Assembly: GCA_029449235.1 (NCBI GenBank)
Contig: JANATG010000017.1
Location: 822,001-886,000 of the forward strand
Length of the DNA: 64,000 bases
DNA from: Linnemannia schmuckeri
Lineage: Eukaryota; Mortierellomycota; Mortierellomycetes; Mortierellales; Mortierellaceae
Reading direction: 5' to 3'
A program made the translations under genes and the position numbers. Every line of letters begins with the position of its first letter. The first letter of the stretch is position 1. This document shows, one piece after another, positions 1-10,845 of this stretch. The notes beneath the pieces were generated by a model. It did not search any database. It worked only from the letters and a program-made list of their open reading frames with translations, and was not told where the DNA came from.

Positions 1-358
1 TATCGCGAACGAACTAAAAAAAAAATGCGATAAAGAGAGCTGGGACAGCGAGTTCAAAACAAGACTGAGGGAGGGGGGGGGGGAAGAGTAAAAAGACAGA
101 GAGCGAACAAAGTGCCAGGGAAAAAAGAGCAAAGACAGCAGCAATTTTGTGAAAGGAATGGTCGTGAATAGGGAGTGTGGGGAGAGATGCAAAGAAGGGG
201 TGGACAATGCTGAAGAGGTGAGCGGGCAAAACGTTGTATAAATTTATTTCGCATACGTGACAACACACTCCACTAGCACATGTACTCGCGGGGCGTAGAA
301 GGAGGTATGATAGCAGGAGTGGAACTCGAGAAGGAGAAGATGTGATTCTAGTCACCTC
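1..358. other. 3' flank of the methyltransferase gene, no gene seen
   Basis: Low-complexity purine-rich sequence with a run of G residues near 68-82. Open frames here are proline- and serine-rich and show no recognisable domain, so I take none of them as genes. Confidence 0.5.
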
Positions 359-1455
359 TTATGCGGAGGGCTTACGGGCTTCGATCAGGAAACGCGACGA
401 GTAAGCCACAAACGATCCATGGCGTTGGATATGCTCATGCATCTCCATTAACTTGTCCGCGTACTTCTCGACTGAGAAATCCGGGACAAGCCAGATAATC
501 TTTCTCAAATAGTAAATGACCGCACCCACATCATAGAACTCCATCTTTGTTCTCATAAACGGGATTTGAACAACTTCCAATCCTGCGGCCTAGGCTCCAG
601 CTCTTGCCGTGTCCGGGTGGCGGTTCATATTATCAGGCTGAGGTCCAAGAAAGAACTCACTGACTTCAAAACCACTGCGATGACCGACATGTTGAGCGAG
701 GTAGGTGCCTCCAGGTTTAAGCACACGAGAAATCTGATCCCAATAAACTAAAATGGCGAGGTGGGAAAAAAAAAGATGCTAGGGGTTAGTAGGGCGATTT
801 AAATATGGTAGGACAGTGACCAGTATTAGGCTGATTTTCGGACAATCATTTGTGCATAGAGCTTAGCATAAAACTTCGAAGATTAGACTAAAGAGAAGAC
901 CGCTTAAGCGCGAACCCAGGAAGGAAACAGAGGGATAGAAAAAACTGCGAGGATGACAACTAGCGAGGGGCTAGGTCATAACATACTTGTGATAGGGTGA
1001 CGAAAGACGACAAGATCAAAGACCTCGTCCGCAAAAGGCAGAGGAGGCTGGTCATGATCAACAATCACCACCACGCCTCGGGCACCAAGGCGCTTCGACG
1101 CTAGGGCCAGGTTTGGGGGCCAAGACTCGGTCGCGGCCATCAAAAAAGGAAATCGTTCTACAGTGTTGAGGACCTCGCCACCGCCTGTCTGAAGATCCAG
1201 CCCAGCGGTTGCTTTGCTCATACGGTTGCTCATGGCCTTGGCGTAACCCCAGTACGGTCTTTCCTCTGTGGCTCGACCGTCAAGCCAGGAAAAGTCCCAT
1301 CCATCGACCGAAGATGTGTTGCCGTCATGAACGAGCTCCTCGTAGCTGAGATGTGAGGCCTTGCTCTTGGAAGTCTTGGTTTGGGCGGTGTCGGTTGCTG
1401 TAGCGGTATAATGCTGGAGCACACTTGAGACGACGGGTTCGCCTGCTTTCATCAT
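359..1455 (-). pseudogene. SAM-dependent methyltransferase (type 11-like), two exons, one in-frame stop
   Basis: Exon 1 is 1455-987 and exon 2 is 747-359, separated by an intron with donor gtatgt (986-981) and an acceptor ending ttttag at 748. The joined frame is 286 codons including the stop. Exon 1 carries a class I methyltransferase glycine-rich motif (LDLQTGGGEV) and a later acidic-hydrophobic segment (LPFADEVFDLVVFRHP). Exon 2 continues with YWDQISRVLKPGGTYLAQHV, the typical segment after motif IV, and ends EARKPSA. The ATG at 1455 was chosen because it opens the exon; a second ATG follows directly. The substrate is unknown; the family acts on small molecules in the cytosol. One TAG (590-592 on the plus strand) interrupts exon 2 between HPDTARAGA and AAGLEVVQ, while the frame stays protein-like on both sides. 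It could be a real nonsense mutation or a sequencing error. Confidence 0.75.
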
Positions 1456-2467
1456 GTTATATGAGAAGGAAGCTGTGGAAAATAAGGGTATTGTTGAGTA
1501 TGAGATAAGGAAAAACGAAAGAGAGTTCTCAATAAACTATGCATCGTTATAAATTAACACGATCTTCCACATCTTCCTCCATCCCAGTGCAATCAAATGA
1601 CTTGGCTTTCCCGTATTCGTCTTGCAGTAATAATACTATTACTTTCGCTATCGTTATTATAGGAAAAGGATGCAATGCCCCTTCTGTCGATAAACCATGT
1701 CTTTTTAATAGAATGCTAACAGTCGGTTATTATTCTGTAGGAATCCGTCGGCAATTCTGTTACGGACATACTCGCAGGAAATGATGTCTGCACTGCCTTA
1801 AAAGATCATCTGAGGGATGTTCGACTGTAACATGCTAAATGGGCAGCGTCCTAAACGCATTCCTGGTCGATCAGCTAAGCCGCCTATGACCAGCAAGGAG
1901 CAAAAGACCTTGGGACTTTAGGATTAGTATTGTCCTCAATGAACGCGGTCTAATCAATTTTATCCTAAAAGAGGGAAGCTTGGTGCTCTTGGATAACTTT
2001 TTTCACACTTACCTTGGGCTGTGTCACACCCCCTGTCTTAATTTGGATTGTAGAATTTCCTTCGCATTTAAATTGAATATCCCTCTGACTAGAGTAGATA
2101 CATAAGATACCTCAGGAACCGGCACGTAATTACCGGTATCGATGGCCTATTTGGTGGTGAGAAAAGAGCAGAAGTAGGTGGTAATTATAGAAGCGAATCC
2201 TACACAGTTTTGATTGCAAAGTTGATTGCTCTGCAAATGGGATTGCGAGGGATATTCCGTTATGAAAAATTCTCAAGCAATAAGGAGCAAGCATAAAGGT
2301 ATCCTTACTAGCAGATCATGCATAATCTGACTTGCTCGCACAGTGACTATAGCCACGATAGCATAGCAACTACCTTCTTGCATAAAAAATAAGGAGCTCG
2401 AGCGAAATTTTATTACACGCATGAAGTGTGAGCGACTAAAAAGAGGGATACTGAAAACAGAATGGGA
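1456..2467. other. Intergenic, no gene seen
   Basis: AT-balanced sequence between the methyltransferase 5' end and the 28S relic. No open frame shows a domain and no tRNA or clear repeat was recognised. Confidence 0.4.
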
Positions 2468-3050
2468 CACGTATCACAGGGATAATCGGCTTGTAGATAA
2501 GCGTTCACAGTGACGTTGATTTTTGATCTTTTGTCGGCTCATCCCATCATACTGAAGCGCAGTAAGCGTTGGGTTGTTCACCCACTAAGAAGAAATAGGA
2601 TCTGAGGCTTAGACCGTCGTCAGACAGGTTGGGTTTACCCTGCTGATGAAATGCTACAAAAGTAATTGAACTTGGTACGAGAGGAACCGTTCATTCGGAT
2701 ATTCGTATTTGGATCTGCCTGAGCAGGCAATGGCCCAAAGCTACCATCCGTTGAGTTATAGCTAAACTCCTCTAAGTCAAAACCCGTGCTAGAACGTGAC
2801 GATTACCGCCTTTCCCCGATTTTTAGTTGAAACGATCAGATCTTCGGATCTCGAATCATACTATAAGAGGTTGATCTTGCAGAGCAGAAAGGCTTTGTGA
2901 GGTTCCACCTAATGTTAATTTCAAATATCGGAAGAGATAAGCCCATTGCAGAGAGAGGACTTTAATTGGATGAGGTGTTGTAAGCAGTAGAATAGCACTG
3001 TTGCTACGATCTGCTGAGATTAAGCACTATGTTGTAAAGATTTGTTACAA
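2468..3050 (+). pseudogene. 28S rRNA 3'-end relic (copy a)
   Basis: The sequence follows the conserved 3' part of eukaryotic large-subunit rRNA: the acagggataa helix, the gatcttttgtcggctc loop, ttcacccactaa, gtttagaccgtcgt-like sequence, the sarcin/ricin-type loop tacgaga ggaacc, ttcattcgga, and the terminal gtaagcagtag ... tctgctgagattaagc segment. It carries many substitutions at positions that are nearly invariant in functional rRNA (for example aatcggcttgtagataagcg where aactggcttgtggcagccaagcg is expected). There is no 18S, 5.8S or 5' 28S next to it. I infer a dead rDNA fragment of about 580 bp. Confidence 0.85.
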
Positions 3051-3289
3051 AAGGAACTCATCCCCTCTTTTCATTCTCTTAAATGTAAATGTAAGGGACT
3101 GTGGTAGTAGGCGTTTAGATGAGCGGCTGTTTGGGTTTGATCCGCCTAGGCCTAGTGGGAGCGAAAAGCAGAGTGAGCCTGATAAGGGTTGCATGAGGGG
3201 TTGTCTATCTGTCTACCTATCTATTGTGGATATGTGTTCATCAGGGCAGAGTGCGTGTTTGCTGGATGCTGTTTGTTGCTGCTGCTGAG

Positions 3290-3352
3290 GCTATGTGCTT
3301 TTGCTGCTATTGCTGTTGCTGTTGTTGCTGTTGTTGCTGTCGTTGTTGTGTT
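3290..3352 (+). repeat. CTG/TTG trinucleotide microsatellite
   Basis: Imperfect runs of ttgctg and ttgttg. The neighbouring stretch 3051-3599 is otherwise purine-rich low-complexity DNA without a convincing gene. Confidence 0.8.
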
Positions 3353-3599
3353 TGTCAAGAGAAATAAAAAGAGGACACGGGGGATGACAACAAGCAAGAT
3401 GTACAAGCAATAAAAAAAATAAGACCAGTGTATATGAATGTCCATGGATGGAGGACTAGGAGGAGTATGAGAGTCTTTGCTCGAACTAGAGAGAGAAAAG
3501 GAAAGAAGAATAAAAGGGAGGAGAGAGAGAGAAGGGGAAGGGGACAGAGAGGCGTTGACAGTCAAAGATGACCAACTAATATAATATAATTCGCGTACA

Positions 3600-4469
3600 A
3601 TGGACACTGATAAACGGCAACCAAGACAAAGAAGCTTTGGCGATCAACGCTCACTTTGCAACCAAGACGAAAGTTCGGTGCTCAGCAAACCAGCTCCAGG
3701 CCATCGGCCAAAAGAGCCATTCACTGTTGGAGTAACTCTTCAAGGATTTCTCAAAGGTGATGAGCGCAGGCACCTTCAAACGACTCCACAACGCCACAGT
3801 GGATCTGACCCGATCCCGTCCTGTCTTCAACTACTCGGTAACAACCACAACATAGACATCACGGATCTCATTACCAAGTCATGCTTCCTCCTGGTTACAT
3901 GCGGTCCTCTATACCCAGACGACCTAGTTTGCACAGATGTATCCCAGTGCACGATCACCAGAGACGAGCTGAACCTTGCAGTCGTATTCCCCAAGGAAAA
4001 ACAAGGAGGCCAAATGATCATCAAGACCGTCGTCATCAAGCCACACCCGGTCGAGTTCTTTTGCCCAGTCAAGTCCTATGTCGAGTATCGGCGACGCACT
4101 CTGGACTACGATCGCTTCGCCAGGACAACACACCCTAAGGGCGAGACGACAACCTTCACTCCGCCCATGCGACAGCTGAGGCGAGCCAATCTGGGGTTGA
4201 GCACCCAACAGATCTCTAAGTACGTCAATGAGATCATGCCGTCGATGCCACGTGACGAGACCCAGCCACCATATAAGGCCCGAGCGGTGGGCACTACCGC
4301 TGCGCTAAAGAAAGGGATCCAAGTGGACGGCGTTATCACGCACAGCAACTGCTCACCCTCAGCCATTGTCGAAGCGTTCTACAGGATCCCGCGATCCCTA
4401 GCAAGCAACTTCACCACAGCCATCTCTCCTGACTTTGGATCCACAGATAGAGTCCCTGGCGAGGAATAA
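3600..4469 (+). pseudogene. Tyrosine recombinase-like protein, C-terminal catalytic part (DIRS/Crypton-type relic)
   Basis: The 289-residue frame resembles the catalytic half of fungal tyrosine recombinases. Around residues 90-115 it reads ITDLITKSCFLLVTCG then GPLYPDDL, the position where box I normally has an arginine; here that residue appears to be tyrosine. Later come HPVEFFCPVKSYVEYRRRT, then YKARAVGTTAALKKGI (box II arginine region), THSNCSPSAIVEAFYR (second box II arginine/histidine region and candidate nucleophilic tyrosine in FYR). The first ~75 residues look frame-shifted or unrelated. Loss of the box I arginine and the missing N-terminal domain argue for a non-functional remnant. 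The stop lies inside a repeat that begins the adjacent MITE-like element. Confidence 0.55.
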
Positions 4470-4802
4470 TAATGGTTAGCGTTGCCAAACAACATGACGG
4501 CTAACGCCTATTATTCGAACTGCCAGGGTCTCTAGGCGTCCCTCCCGGCGTGCCCTTTTCTAGCAAATAGATTGAGATCAAGAGATCACCTAGAGTCCCC
4601 CTTTTGTTTGTCTGTCTGCACCCTTTGTTGTCTTTGATTTTAATTTTTTTCGGAAGCCACGGTCCTAATAGAAGAATGATACACGCATATCTAGAGTCTC
4701 TGGCAAGGAAGAATAATAATAAAAGAATGATACACACATCTTGAGTCCCTGGTAGTGTCGAATAATAGGCTTTAGCCGTCATGATGTTCGGCAACGCTAA
4801 CC
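4449..4802. mobile_element. MITE-like element built of nested inverted repeats
   Basis: The segment ggttagcgttgcc... at 4474-4540 is matched in reverse complement by 4735-4802, giving terminal inverted repeats of about 66 bp with some mismatches. The left end is itself a hairpin: agagtccctggc and gaataata at 4450-4471 pair with tattattcga and gccagggtctct at 4509-4535. A third copy of the gagtctctggc...gaataataat motif lies near 4695-4720. No coding frame of note and no clear target-site duplication. It could be a non-autonomous DNA transposon or the terminal structure of the adjacent recombinase element. Confidence 0.6.
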
Positions 4803-5091
4803 AAAAGAAGAACCAGACCAGGACCCCCTCTCCTCATTTATAATCAAAATTTTTATATTAAGGCTGTTTCAGCCCCAAAGCTTCTAACCAATCAAACTGA
4901 GAGAATTTCTCACCTTAAGAAAAATTCTCTATCACTTTTTCTTCTCTCCTAATACTTGCGATACTTTGAGCACATTGACACTCGAGGGCGTAACATGACT
5001 TCGAGCCTCTAACATCGCTTCTACGTCATTTAGGTCAGGATTCGAGATCTAATGACTTCAGGATGACGCCATAATCAAGTAACCAGGTTCT

Positions 5092-5118
5092 ATGATCTCG
5101 GCATGATGCCGAGATCAT
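5092..5118. promoter_or_regulatory. 27-bp dyad in the dehydrogenase promoter
   Basis: Two 13-bp arms (atgatctcggcat and its exact complement) meet around one central base. The core gatgccgatcatc recurs at about 5155-5167. The dyad lies some 60 bp upstream of a TATA-like box. The shape suggests a dimeric regulator site or a hairpin, but the function is unknown. The rest of 4803-5654 is intergenic and becomes pyrimidine-rich after 5270. Confidence 0.45.
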
Positions 5119-5177
5119 CTTAAGCACATTCTGAACACATCCTGAGTTCAAGATGATGCCGATCATCAAACCATCAA

Positions 5178-5187
5178 GTATATATAG
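5178..5187 (+). promoter_or_regulatory. TATA-like box upstream of the dehydrogenase
   Basis: The sequence tatatatagag lies about 470 bp upstream of the ATG at 5655, followed by a pyrimidine-rich leader. A long 5' UTR or a leader intron would be needed. Confidence 0.35.
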
Positions 5188-5654
5188 AGTAGTTATCAGT
5201 CTCGGACACTTTACTCAGCACCACAAGTTCTAATTCGTTTCCAGCCCCATTTTTCCTGAATGTAGTAGAAAGCAATCCCCTATTCTTTTCTTCTACTCTT
5301 CCTCTTCTCCTTGTCTCCAAGGGTTTCTACTCTTCTCTCCGTCTCCATCGCGTCTTCTTCACATTTGGTAATGAAATTTATTGTATAGTACTCAATTTCC
5401 AAACTGACACTACATCTTTATCCAACTTAATGTTTTGCTTGGAGACGGTTGTTTCAGAACTGCATGTACACGGCAACGCCAATGTCTAGTACGAGAGTGA
5501 CTAATTTGGAGGAAATCTGTCCGGATTAGTGGATTAGTACAAATCAAAAAAGCCTTCTGGTAGACTAATCATTTTTGCGGCGTTGTTTTCTAACTTTTTT
5601 TGTTACAACACTCTTACTCTCCGCTATTATTACTAGCAAGTAACTCACCTCATC

Positions 5655-6707
5655 ATGCAACATATCAAGAGCCAGAAAGCAGCCCTGAAAGTCGTCGTCT
5701 TCAGCGCGCAACCATACGACAAGTGCTTTCTCAATCAGATCAGCCAAAACCATTTCCCGTCTCTTCATGCGGAGGTCGTCTACCACATCACCCCGCTATC
5801 CGAGGAAAGTGCCCCCCTGGCGGCACACTGTGATGCCGTGTGCGTGTTCGTCAACGATTGCGTCAATGAATCCGTCTTGAAGCTGTTATACGAGCAAGGG
5901 GTTCGAGGCGTTTTTCTGCGTTGTTCCGGTTTTGATAACGTTGACCTTAAGGCCGCTGAAGAATTCGGAATGTTTGTCGCGCGTGTTCCAGCATACTCGC
6001 CCGAAGCTATCGCAGAGTTTTCAGTTGCTCTTATGCTCACTTTGAACAGGCGGACACATCGTGCTTATAATCGCACACGGGAAGGAAACTTTAACCTCGG
6101 CTCACTGTTGGGCTTCAACATGCACAGGAAGACGGTGGGAATCGTGGGCGTAGGTAACATCGGATTGGCGGTAGCCAGGATTCTAAAGGGCTTTGGATGC
6201 AATCTTGTCGCGCACGACCCATACGAGTCCGACGATTTCAAGGTCCTTGGTTCATATACAACGCTTGAAGACTTACTTAGACAGTCGGACATTGTCACCC
6301 TGCACTGCCCCCTTCTGGACTCAACAAAACACCTTATCAATAGAGACTTGCTGAAGTGTCTAAAAAAGGGAGCCATGCTTATCAACACATCTCGTGGAGG
6401 GATCCTCGATACAGCTGCCGTTATCGACGCACTCAAATCTGGACAAATTGGCGCCTTGGGACTGGATGTGTACGAAAAAGAAGCAAGCCTTTTCTATGTC
6501 GACCGCTCCTCGGATATTATCCATGATGATGTCTTCCAGCGCTTGGTCACGTTCCCGAACGTGTTGGTGACAGGACATCAAGCATTCCTGACGGAAGAAG
6601 CCTTGACCGAGATTGCCGAGACGACGTTTCAAAACCTTCAACATTTTGCGGATGGCAGTGAGTGCAGGAATGCATTAGTTGGTGGAGGCGCCAAGACTGT
6701 TAAGTGA
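5655..6707 (+). CDS. ldhA: D-lactate dehydrogenase, LdhA-type (D-2-hydroxyacid dehydrogenase)
   Basis: An intact, intronless 350-residue protein. It should reduce pyruvate to D-lactate with NADH in the cytosol, a fermentative route; that is known for the family. The substrate-binding half opens with VVVFSAQPYDKCFL. The NAD-binding Rossmann motif is GIVGVGNIG (162-170), followed by the acidic-end region AHDPY (187-190). Catalytic residues are seen in order: Arg in NTSRGG (247), Glu in DVYEKE (about 274) and His in GHQAFL (308). FVND, RCSGFDNVDL and VPAYSPEAIAE match the LdhA subgroup and set it apart from glyoxylate or phosphoglycerate dehydrogenases. The length is usual (about 330-350). The ATG at 5655 has a short extra N-terminus of about 10 residues. 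The close resemblance to bacterial LdhA and the lack of introns fit ancient acquisition from bacteria, which is inference. Confidence 0.93.
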   Translation: MQHIKSQKAALKVVVFSAQPYDKCFLNQISQNHFPSLHAEVVYHITPLSEESAPLAAHCDAVCVFVNDCVNESVLKLLYEQGVRGVFLRCSGFDNVDLKAAEEFGMFVARVPAYSPEAIAEFSVALMLTLNRRTHRAYNRTREGNFNLGSLLGFNMHRKTVGIVGVGNIGLAVARILKGFGCNLVAHDPYESDDFKVLGSYTTLEDLLRQSDIVTLHCPLLDSTKHLINRDLLKCLKKGAMLINTSRGGILDTAAVIDALKSGQIGALGLDVYEKEASLFYVDRSSDIIHDDVFQRLVTFPNVLVTGHQAFLTEEALTEIAETTFQNLQHFADGSECRNALVGGGAKTVK

Positions 6708-6710
6708 TCT

Positions 6711-7401
6711 TGTGTTATGGATAGGCGCGAATCTCACTAGGAGATATACTTTTTCTTTTTTTTATATGGCGAAGTAGAAAAGCCACCTCGTCCCTGTGAA
6801 GGATCTATAAATGTTGCTTAAGGACGAGGGCATATTAAAACCCAACTTTACTCGTTAATTTTCTTCGTCCTCACCCACACTTACACTACCCTGACAATTT
6901 ACTTGCTACTGCTCCCGTATGCGAAATAAAGTCATAACATAGTATAATATATGTGTAGCCCTTTTTCCTACTTGTTTTCTACCAACTCCATAGCAATTCC
7001 TTTACCTTCATCTTTCATTTGAGTTGGAGACACTTTTGCAATGTCCGACGATCAGCAACCACCTGCAGTCGAACAGTTAAAAAGAGATTCACTGTCGGAG
7101 TATTCTTTTGGGGTTTTTTTGCTATTTTTTATTGCGCTTTCTAACAAGTAACAATATCGTGAATGAAGGCACCAGCGCTCAAACGCTGAAGCGGAGTAGA
7201 AACAAAACGGGTAAAAGGGGGGCAGAAGGGCCACAGCTAGGTCGCAGGAGAGATACAGAAAGGGTACAGAAGGGATACAAAAACGGTATAGAAGGGCGCA
7301 GAAGGAGTACAGAAGAGGAGGCGGAAGAAAAAGGACTAGATCTAAAGATACATGCCTAACATCTTTCAAAATAAGAACAGAACCGTCTAATACATTCGCG
7401 C
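6711..7401. other. Intergenic between two convergent genes
   Basis: This holds the 3' ends of the dehydrogenase and the three-exon gene. An AAATAAAG polyadenylation-like signal occurs near 6924. A loose purine-rich tract with repeated aagggnnacaga-type units lies at 7200-7320. No gene recognised. Confidence 0.45.
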
Positions 7402-8620
7402 CTAAGAAGCCCCCGCGAAAAGGTCGTAAGAACCACCATTTCTTTTCGCTGCACGTTGAGCTCTTTTAGAATCTAGACGGAGAGGATTACTGTACGTCAC
7501 AGCCGCACTAACAGCTTGAGGATTGTGGGCGGCTTGGGCGACTTGCAGCGTCGGGTTTTGTCTCAGGTCTGTCAAATTGGACATGGTTAAGATGTTGTCG
7601 TTGGTGATTTCTGATGTATACCTGGTGTGAGAAGGGGGTGCACCTGTTACTGGAGTCGGTACTGGAGCAGGGATAACCACAGGCTTTAGCCCTGGGACGT
7701 ATCCTCCCACCAACATTGCTGGTGGGTAATCAACAGCATAAGTGGGCGAAAGTTGCTGGTTAGCAGGGAGTTGGCCGCCTGGGATCACCGTGATTTTGAT
7801 GGGGAGTCTGCGGATATTCGGGTGTGCATCCCCATTGAAGACACGGTTTAAAACTAAGTAAAGGTAGAGATGTTAGAGAAACACAAGTTGAACCAAAATA
7901 AAAGTAAGGTTAGATTTCGTTGCGGTCTGTAGGTCTGTAGCTTGAGCCCTTAAGGATACAAGAGAGAGAATGGTACTTCATCGCTTTTTCTCACGGCCGA
8001 ACAAGAATGGTGAAGGGTGACTGAGGCAATGGAAAAAGGAAGGGAGATAAAAGCATTAGGAAAGAGGAAGAGAGAAAGGGTACAGTTGGATAGAGGCAGG
8101 GTCGTGTACTTACAAAGATTTGTTAGGTTTAGGTTTGCTGGCATAAAGCCCGACGTTCGTACATACTCCTGTTGGCTGCTCCAACTTCTCATGTTACAGA
8201 GGTAATCCTGGGTTGCTGCTGGCACATAAAGAGGGAGGTCGATATGTAGCCAGTATTCTTCGGGACACTGGTGAAAGTATCCCGAGCAAACGAAACAAAT
8301 GAAGAGAAATAAGACATGCTCAAAGTGCAGTCCGCCTATTTTATTTTTTTGCTGCTTCAAGATACATTCTGTTTCCATTTATGTTTTCAGATACTGCCGC
8401 ATTAAGAGATAGCAACAACCCCTTCACTTACTTGGGGGTCTCTTGTTAGCACAAGTCGAAACCACTCTTGACGGTCTCGATCAATACACATCAATTTCGT
8501 AGCTACGACTTGTCTAGCAGCCAGGGGGATATTGTTCAGGTCCACGCACCAAATCGCCGTTTGGGTATCGAGGACTGGGTGGGCTTGTCGATGCCCCCAG
8601 ATGGGATCAGATTGAGCCAT
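7402..8620 (-). CDS. Unknown three-exon protein, family member 1
   Basis: Exons 8620-8432, 8267-8114 and 7853-7402 join to a clean 264-residue frame (189 + 154 + 452 nt). Donors are gtaagt at both introns (8431 and 8113); acceptors read tttcaccag and ctttacttag. The first intron is phase 0 and the second is phase 1. The protein begins MAQSDPIWGHRQAH; conserved-looking parts are WCVDLNNIPLAARQVVATKL, the PEEYWLHIDLPLY segment and VFNGDAHPNIRRLPIKITVI. A proline/valine-rich stretch follows, then a basic end (KRAQRAAKRNGG). No signal peptide, membrane span or catalytic motif is visible. Two relatives with the same exon plan lie at 10.5 and 12.9 kb. Exon 1 and the promoter lie inside a 753-bp arm duplicated in inverted orientation downstream. 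I do not recognise the family. Confidence 0.7.
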
Positions 8621-9041
8621 TCGTTGTATTGTTGCTCGGCAGAAAAGGTGAAGAGACGTAAGGGTAATAAGGTGCTAGGGCGGAAGGAGAGAGAGATAGG
8701 AGATGGGAGTTGGGAGTTGGGAGTTGGGAGTTGGGGTTTGGGAGAAGTGAAAGAAGAGACGAGAAAAGTCTGGGAAAAGAAGGAAGAGAACTTGAAGAAC
8801 TGGCGACTACGAGCTCGTTTATTCAAATTTCGGCATAGTTCTGTCTCCCAGCCTCGACCTGACGGTAAGGATCGTTAGTTGACAGAGACGATAAAAGAAA
8901 AAGTACCACACCTAATTTCCAGGACAAGAGATGGACGGTCATTGAGGGTATGGCACGGCGGCATGGACGACCTCTTTAAGTACCACAGTGACCCATGCCA
9001 AGGAAGAAAAAAAGACATGTTTGCCCTCTTTGCTGGGCAAA
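8289..9041. repeat. Left arm of a 753-bp inverted repeat
   Basis: It is the reverse complement of 10093-10845, with equal length and no differences at the positions I compared, including a run of seven A/T. It covers exon 1, the start of intron 1 and the promoter of the three-exon gene. The left edge falls about 20 bp short of the intron 1 acceptor. Confidence 0.95.
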
Positions 9042-10092
9042 TATGAGGGAGCATCGTTTGACCTCAAAACACTACTACCTCGCCGTAAATTAGACTAGAG
9101 AAGCTTCTATGGCTCGATTAGAAAGAGCGGTGATCCTTTTTCTACTTTTTTGCCCTTGCCAAGACACATTTTCTGATTACTGGATTATAACATTAACTGA
9201 ACTCGCTTATTTCAGCAAGTACATTACATATCGTGTATGAGGTATCGAGGCGGAGGCACAAGGTCCGCTTATTCAACAGTAGCCAACAACAACATCAGCC
9301 CGCATATACAACAAACAACTACAAACCCCTCCTCAACTAAGAGCGCAACGACCACTTTACCTTTATTAGGCGCTCTTTGCAGAAAATGATGATATAAGTG
9401 TTTTTCTTTGTCTTTCGGGATTGAATGCAGGAGAGCGAAAGAGAAAAACCATGGGCGGAAAAGTAGTGACGGAGAAGGTGAGGGAGGAGGAGAAGGATAG
9501 AGGATGCGACCCAACATTTTGTTTTATTATGCTATACGATGCTTATTTTTTGGTCTTCTTTCGAGCCAGAAATGCGAGATCGTCGCCAAATGGTGCGGAA
9601 TTACAAAGATGAAAGAACAGCAGACGAAAGGAGGTGAGGTCAATCCTTCTTCGTCTCTCTTTCCCCTGCGCGCTCTTACATATATTGGCAAGGTGTTTTT
9701 TTTTTTCTTTTTCGGTTGAACCAGTCTGAAGTTGGTAAGCGAAAAGGGACAGGCAGGCGAGAAAAGGCACGGATGTTTTTGTTGATTAACGAGAATAGAA
9801 AGCAAACATGTCTATAACTACATGTCTTTGTTAAACTGAAAAATAGAGGACGGTAGGAGAAAAAAGCTACAGGTCAAGTTAGTAACAAGAAGGTTTCCGT
9901 CCATTACTCAGATGAAACTATTAGAAGGAAATGGATGTGTGGATATGACTCGAAATGACGAACGGCCAAGACGTTAAGTCTAGATGGCTGGGTTCAACAT
10001 ATTTTTAGGCAGCGGTGCTGAAAGAGTGTGGTGCCAAAAAAGATTGTACTTTTTTTTTGGTTTTTGTTTGTTCTCGCCAACAAGCACCCTTT
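9042..10092. other. Spacer between the 753-bp arms
   Basis: About 1.05 kb of unique AT-leaning DNA. Frames on both strands are low-complexity and show no domain, so I call no gene. Confidence 0.5.
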
Positions 10093-10845
10093 TTTGCCCA
10101 GCAAAGAGGGCAAACATGTCTTTTTTTCTTCCTTGGCATGGGTCACTGTGGTACTTAAAGAGGTCGTCCATGCCGCCGTGCCATACCCTCAATGACCGTC
10201 CATCTCTTGTCCTGGAAATTAGGTGTGGTACTTTTTCTTTTATCGTCTCTGTCAACTAACGATCCTTACCGTCAGGTCGAGGCTGGGAGACAGAACTATG
10301 CCGAAATTTGAATAAACGAGCTCGTAGTCGCCAGTTCTTCAAGTTCTCTTCCTTCTTTTCCCAGACTTTTCTCGTCTCTTCTTTCACTTCTCCCAAACCC
10401 CAACTCCCAACTCCCAACTCCCAACTCCCATCTCCTATCTCTCTCTCCTTCCGCCCTAGCACCTTATTACCCTTACGTCTCTTCACCTTTTCTGCCGAGC
10501 AACAATACAACGAATGGCTCAATCTGATCCCATCTGGGGGCATCGACAAGCCCACCCAGTCCTCGATACCCAAACGGCGATTTGGTGCGTGGACCTGAAC
10601 AATATCCCCCTGGCTGCTAGACAAGTCGTAGCTACGAAATTGATGTGTATTGATCGAGACCGTCAAGAGTGGTTTCGACTTGTGCTAACAAGAGACCCCC
10701 AAGTAAGTGAAGGGGTTGTTGCTATCTCTTAATGCGGCAGTATCTGAAAACATAAATGGAAACAGAATGTATCTTGAAGCAGCAAAAAAATAAAATAGGC
10801 GGACTGCACTTTGAGCATGTCTTATTTCTCTTCATTTGTTTCGTT
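10093..10845. repeat. Right arm of the 753-bp inverted repeat
   Basis: Partner of 8289-9041. It supplies promoter, exon 1 (10514-10702) and the beginning of intron 1 to the pseudogene on the plus strand. Outside it the two loci diverge abruptly. Confidence 0.95.

Noticed and set aside
8468..8878. 136-residue open frame, repeated identically at 10256-10666
   Set aside because: It is antisense to exon 1 and the promoter of the three-exon genes. The identity comes from the inverted repeat, not from coding constraint.
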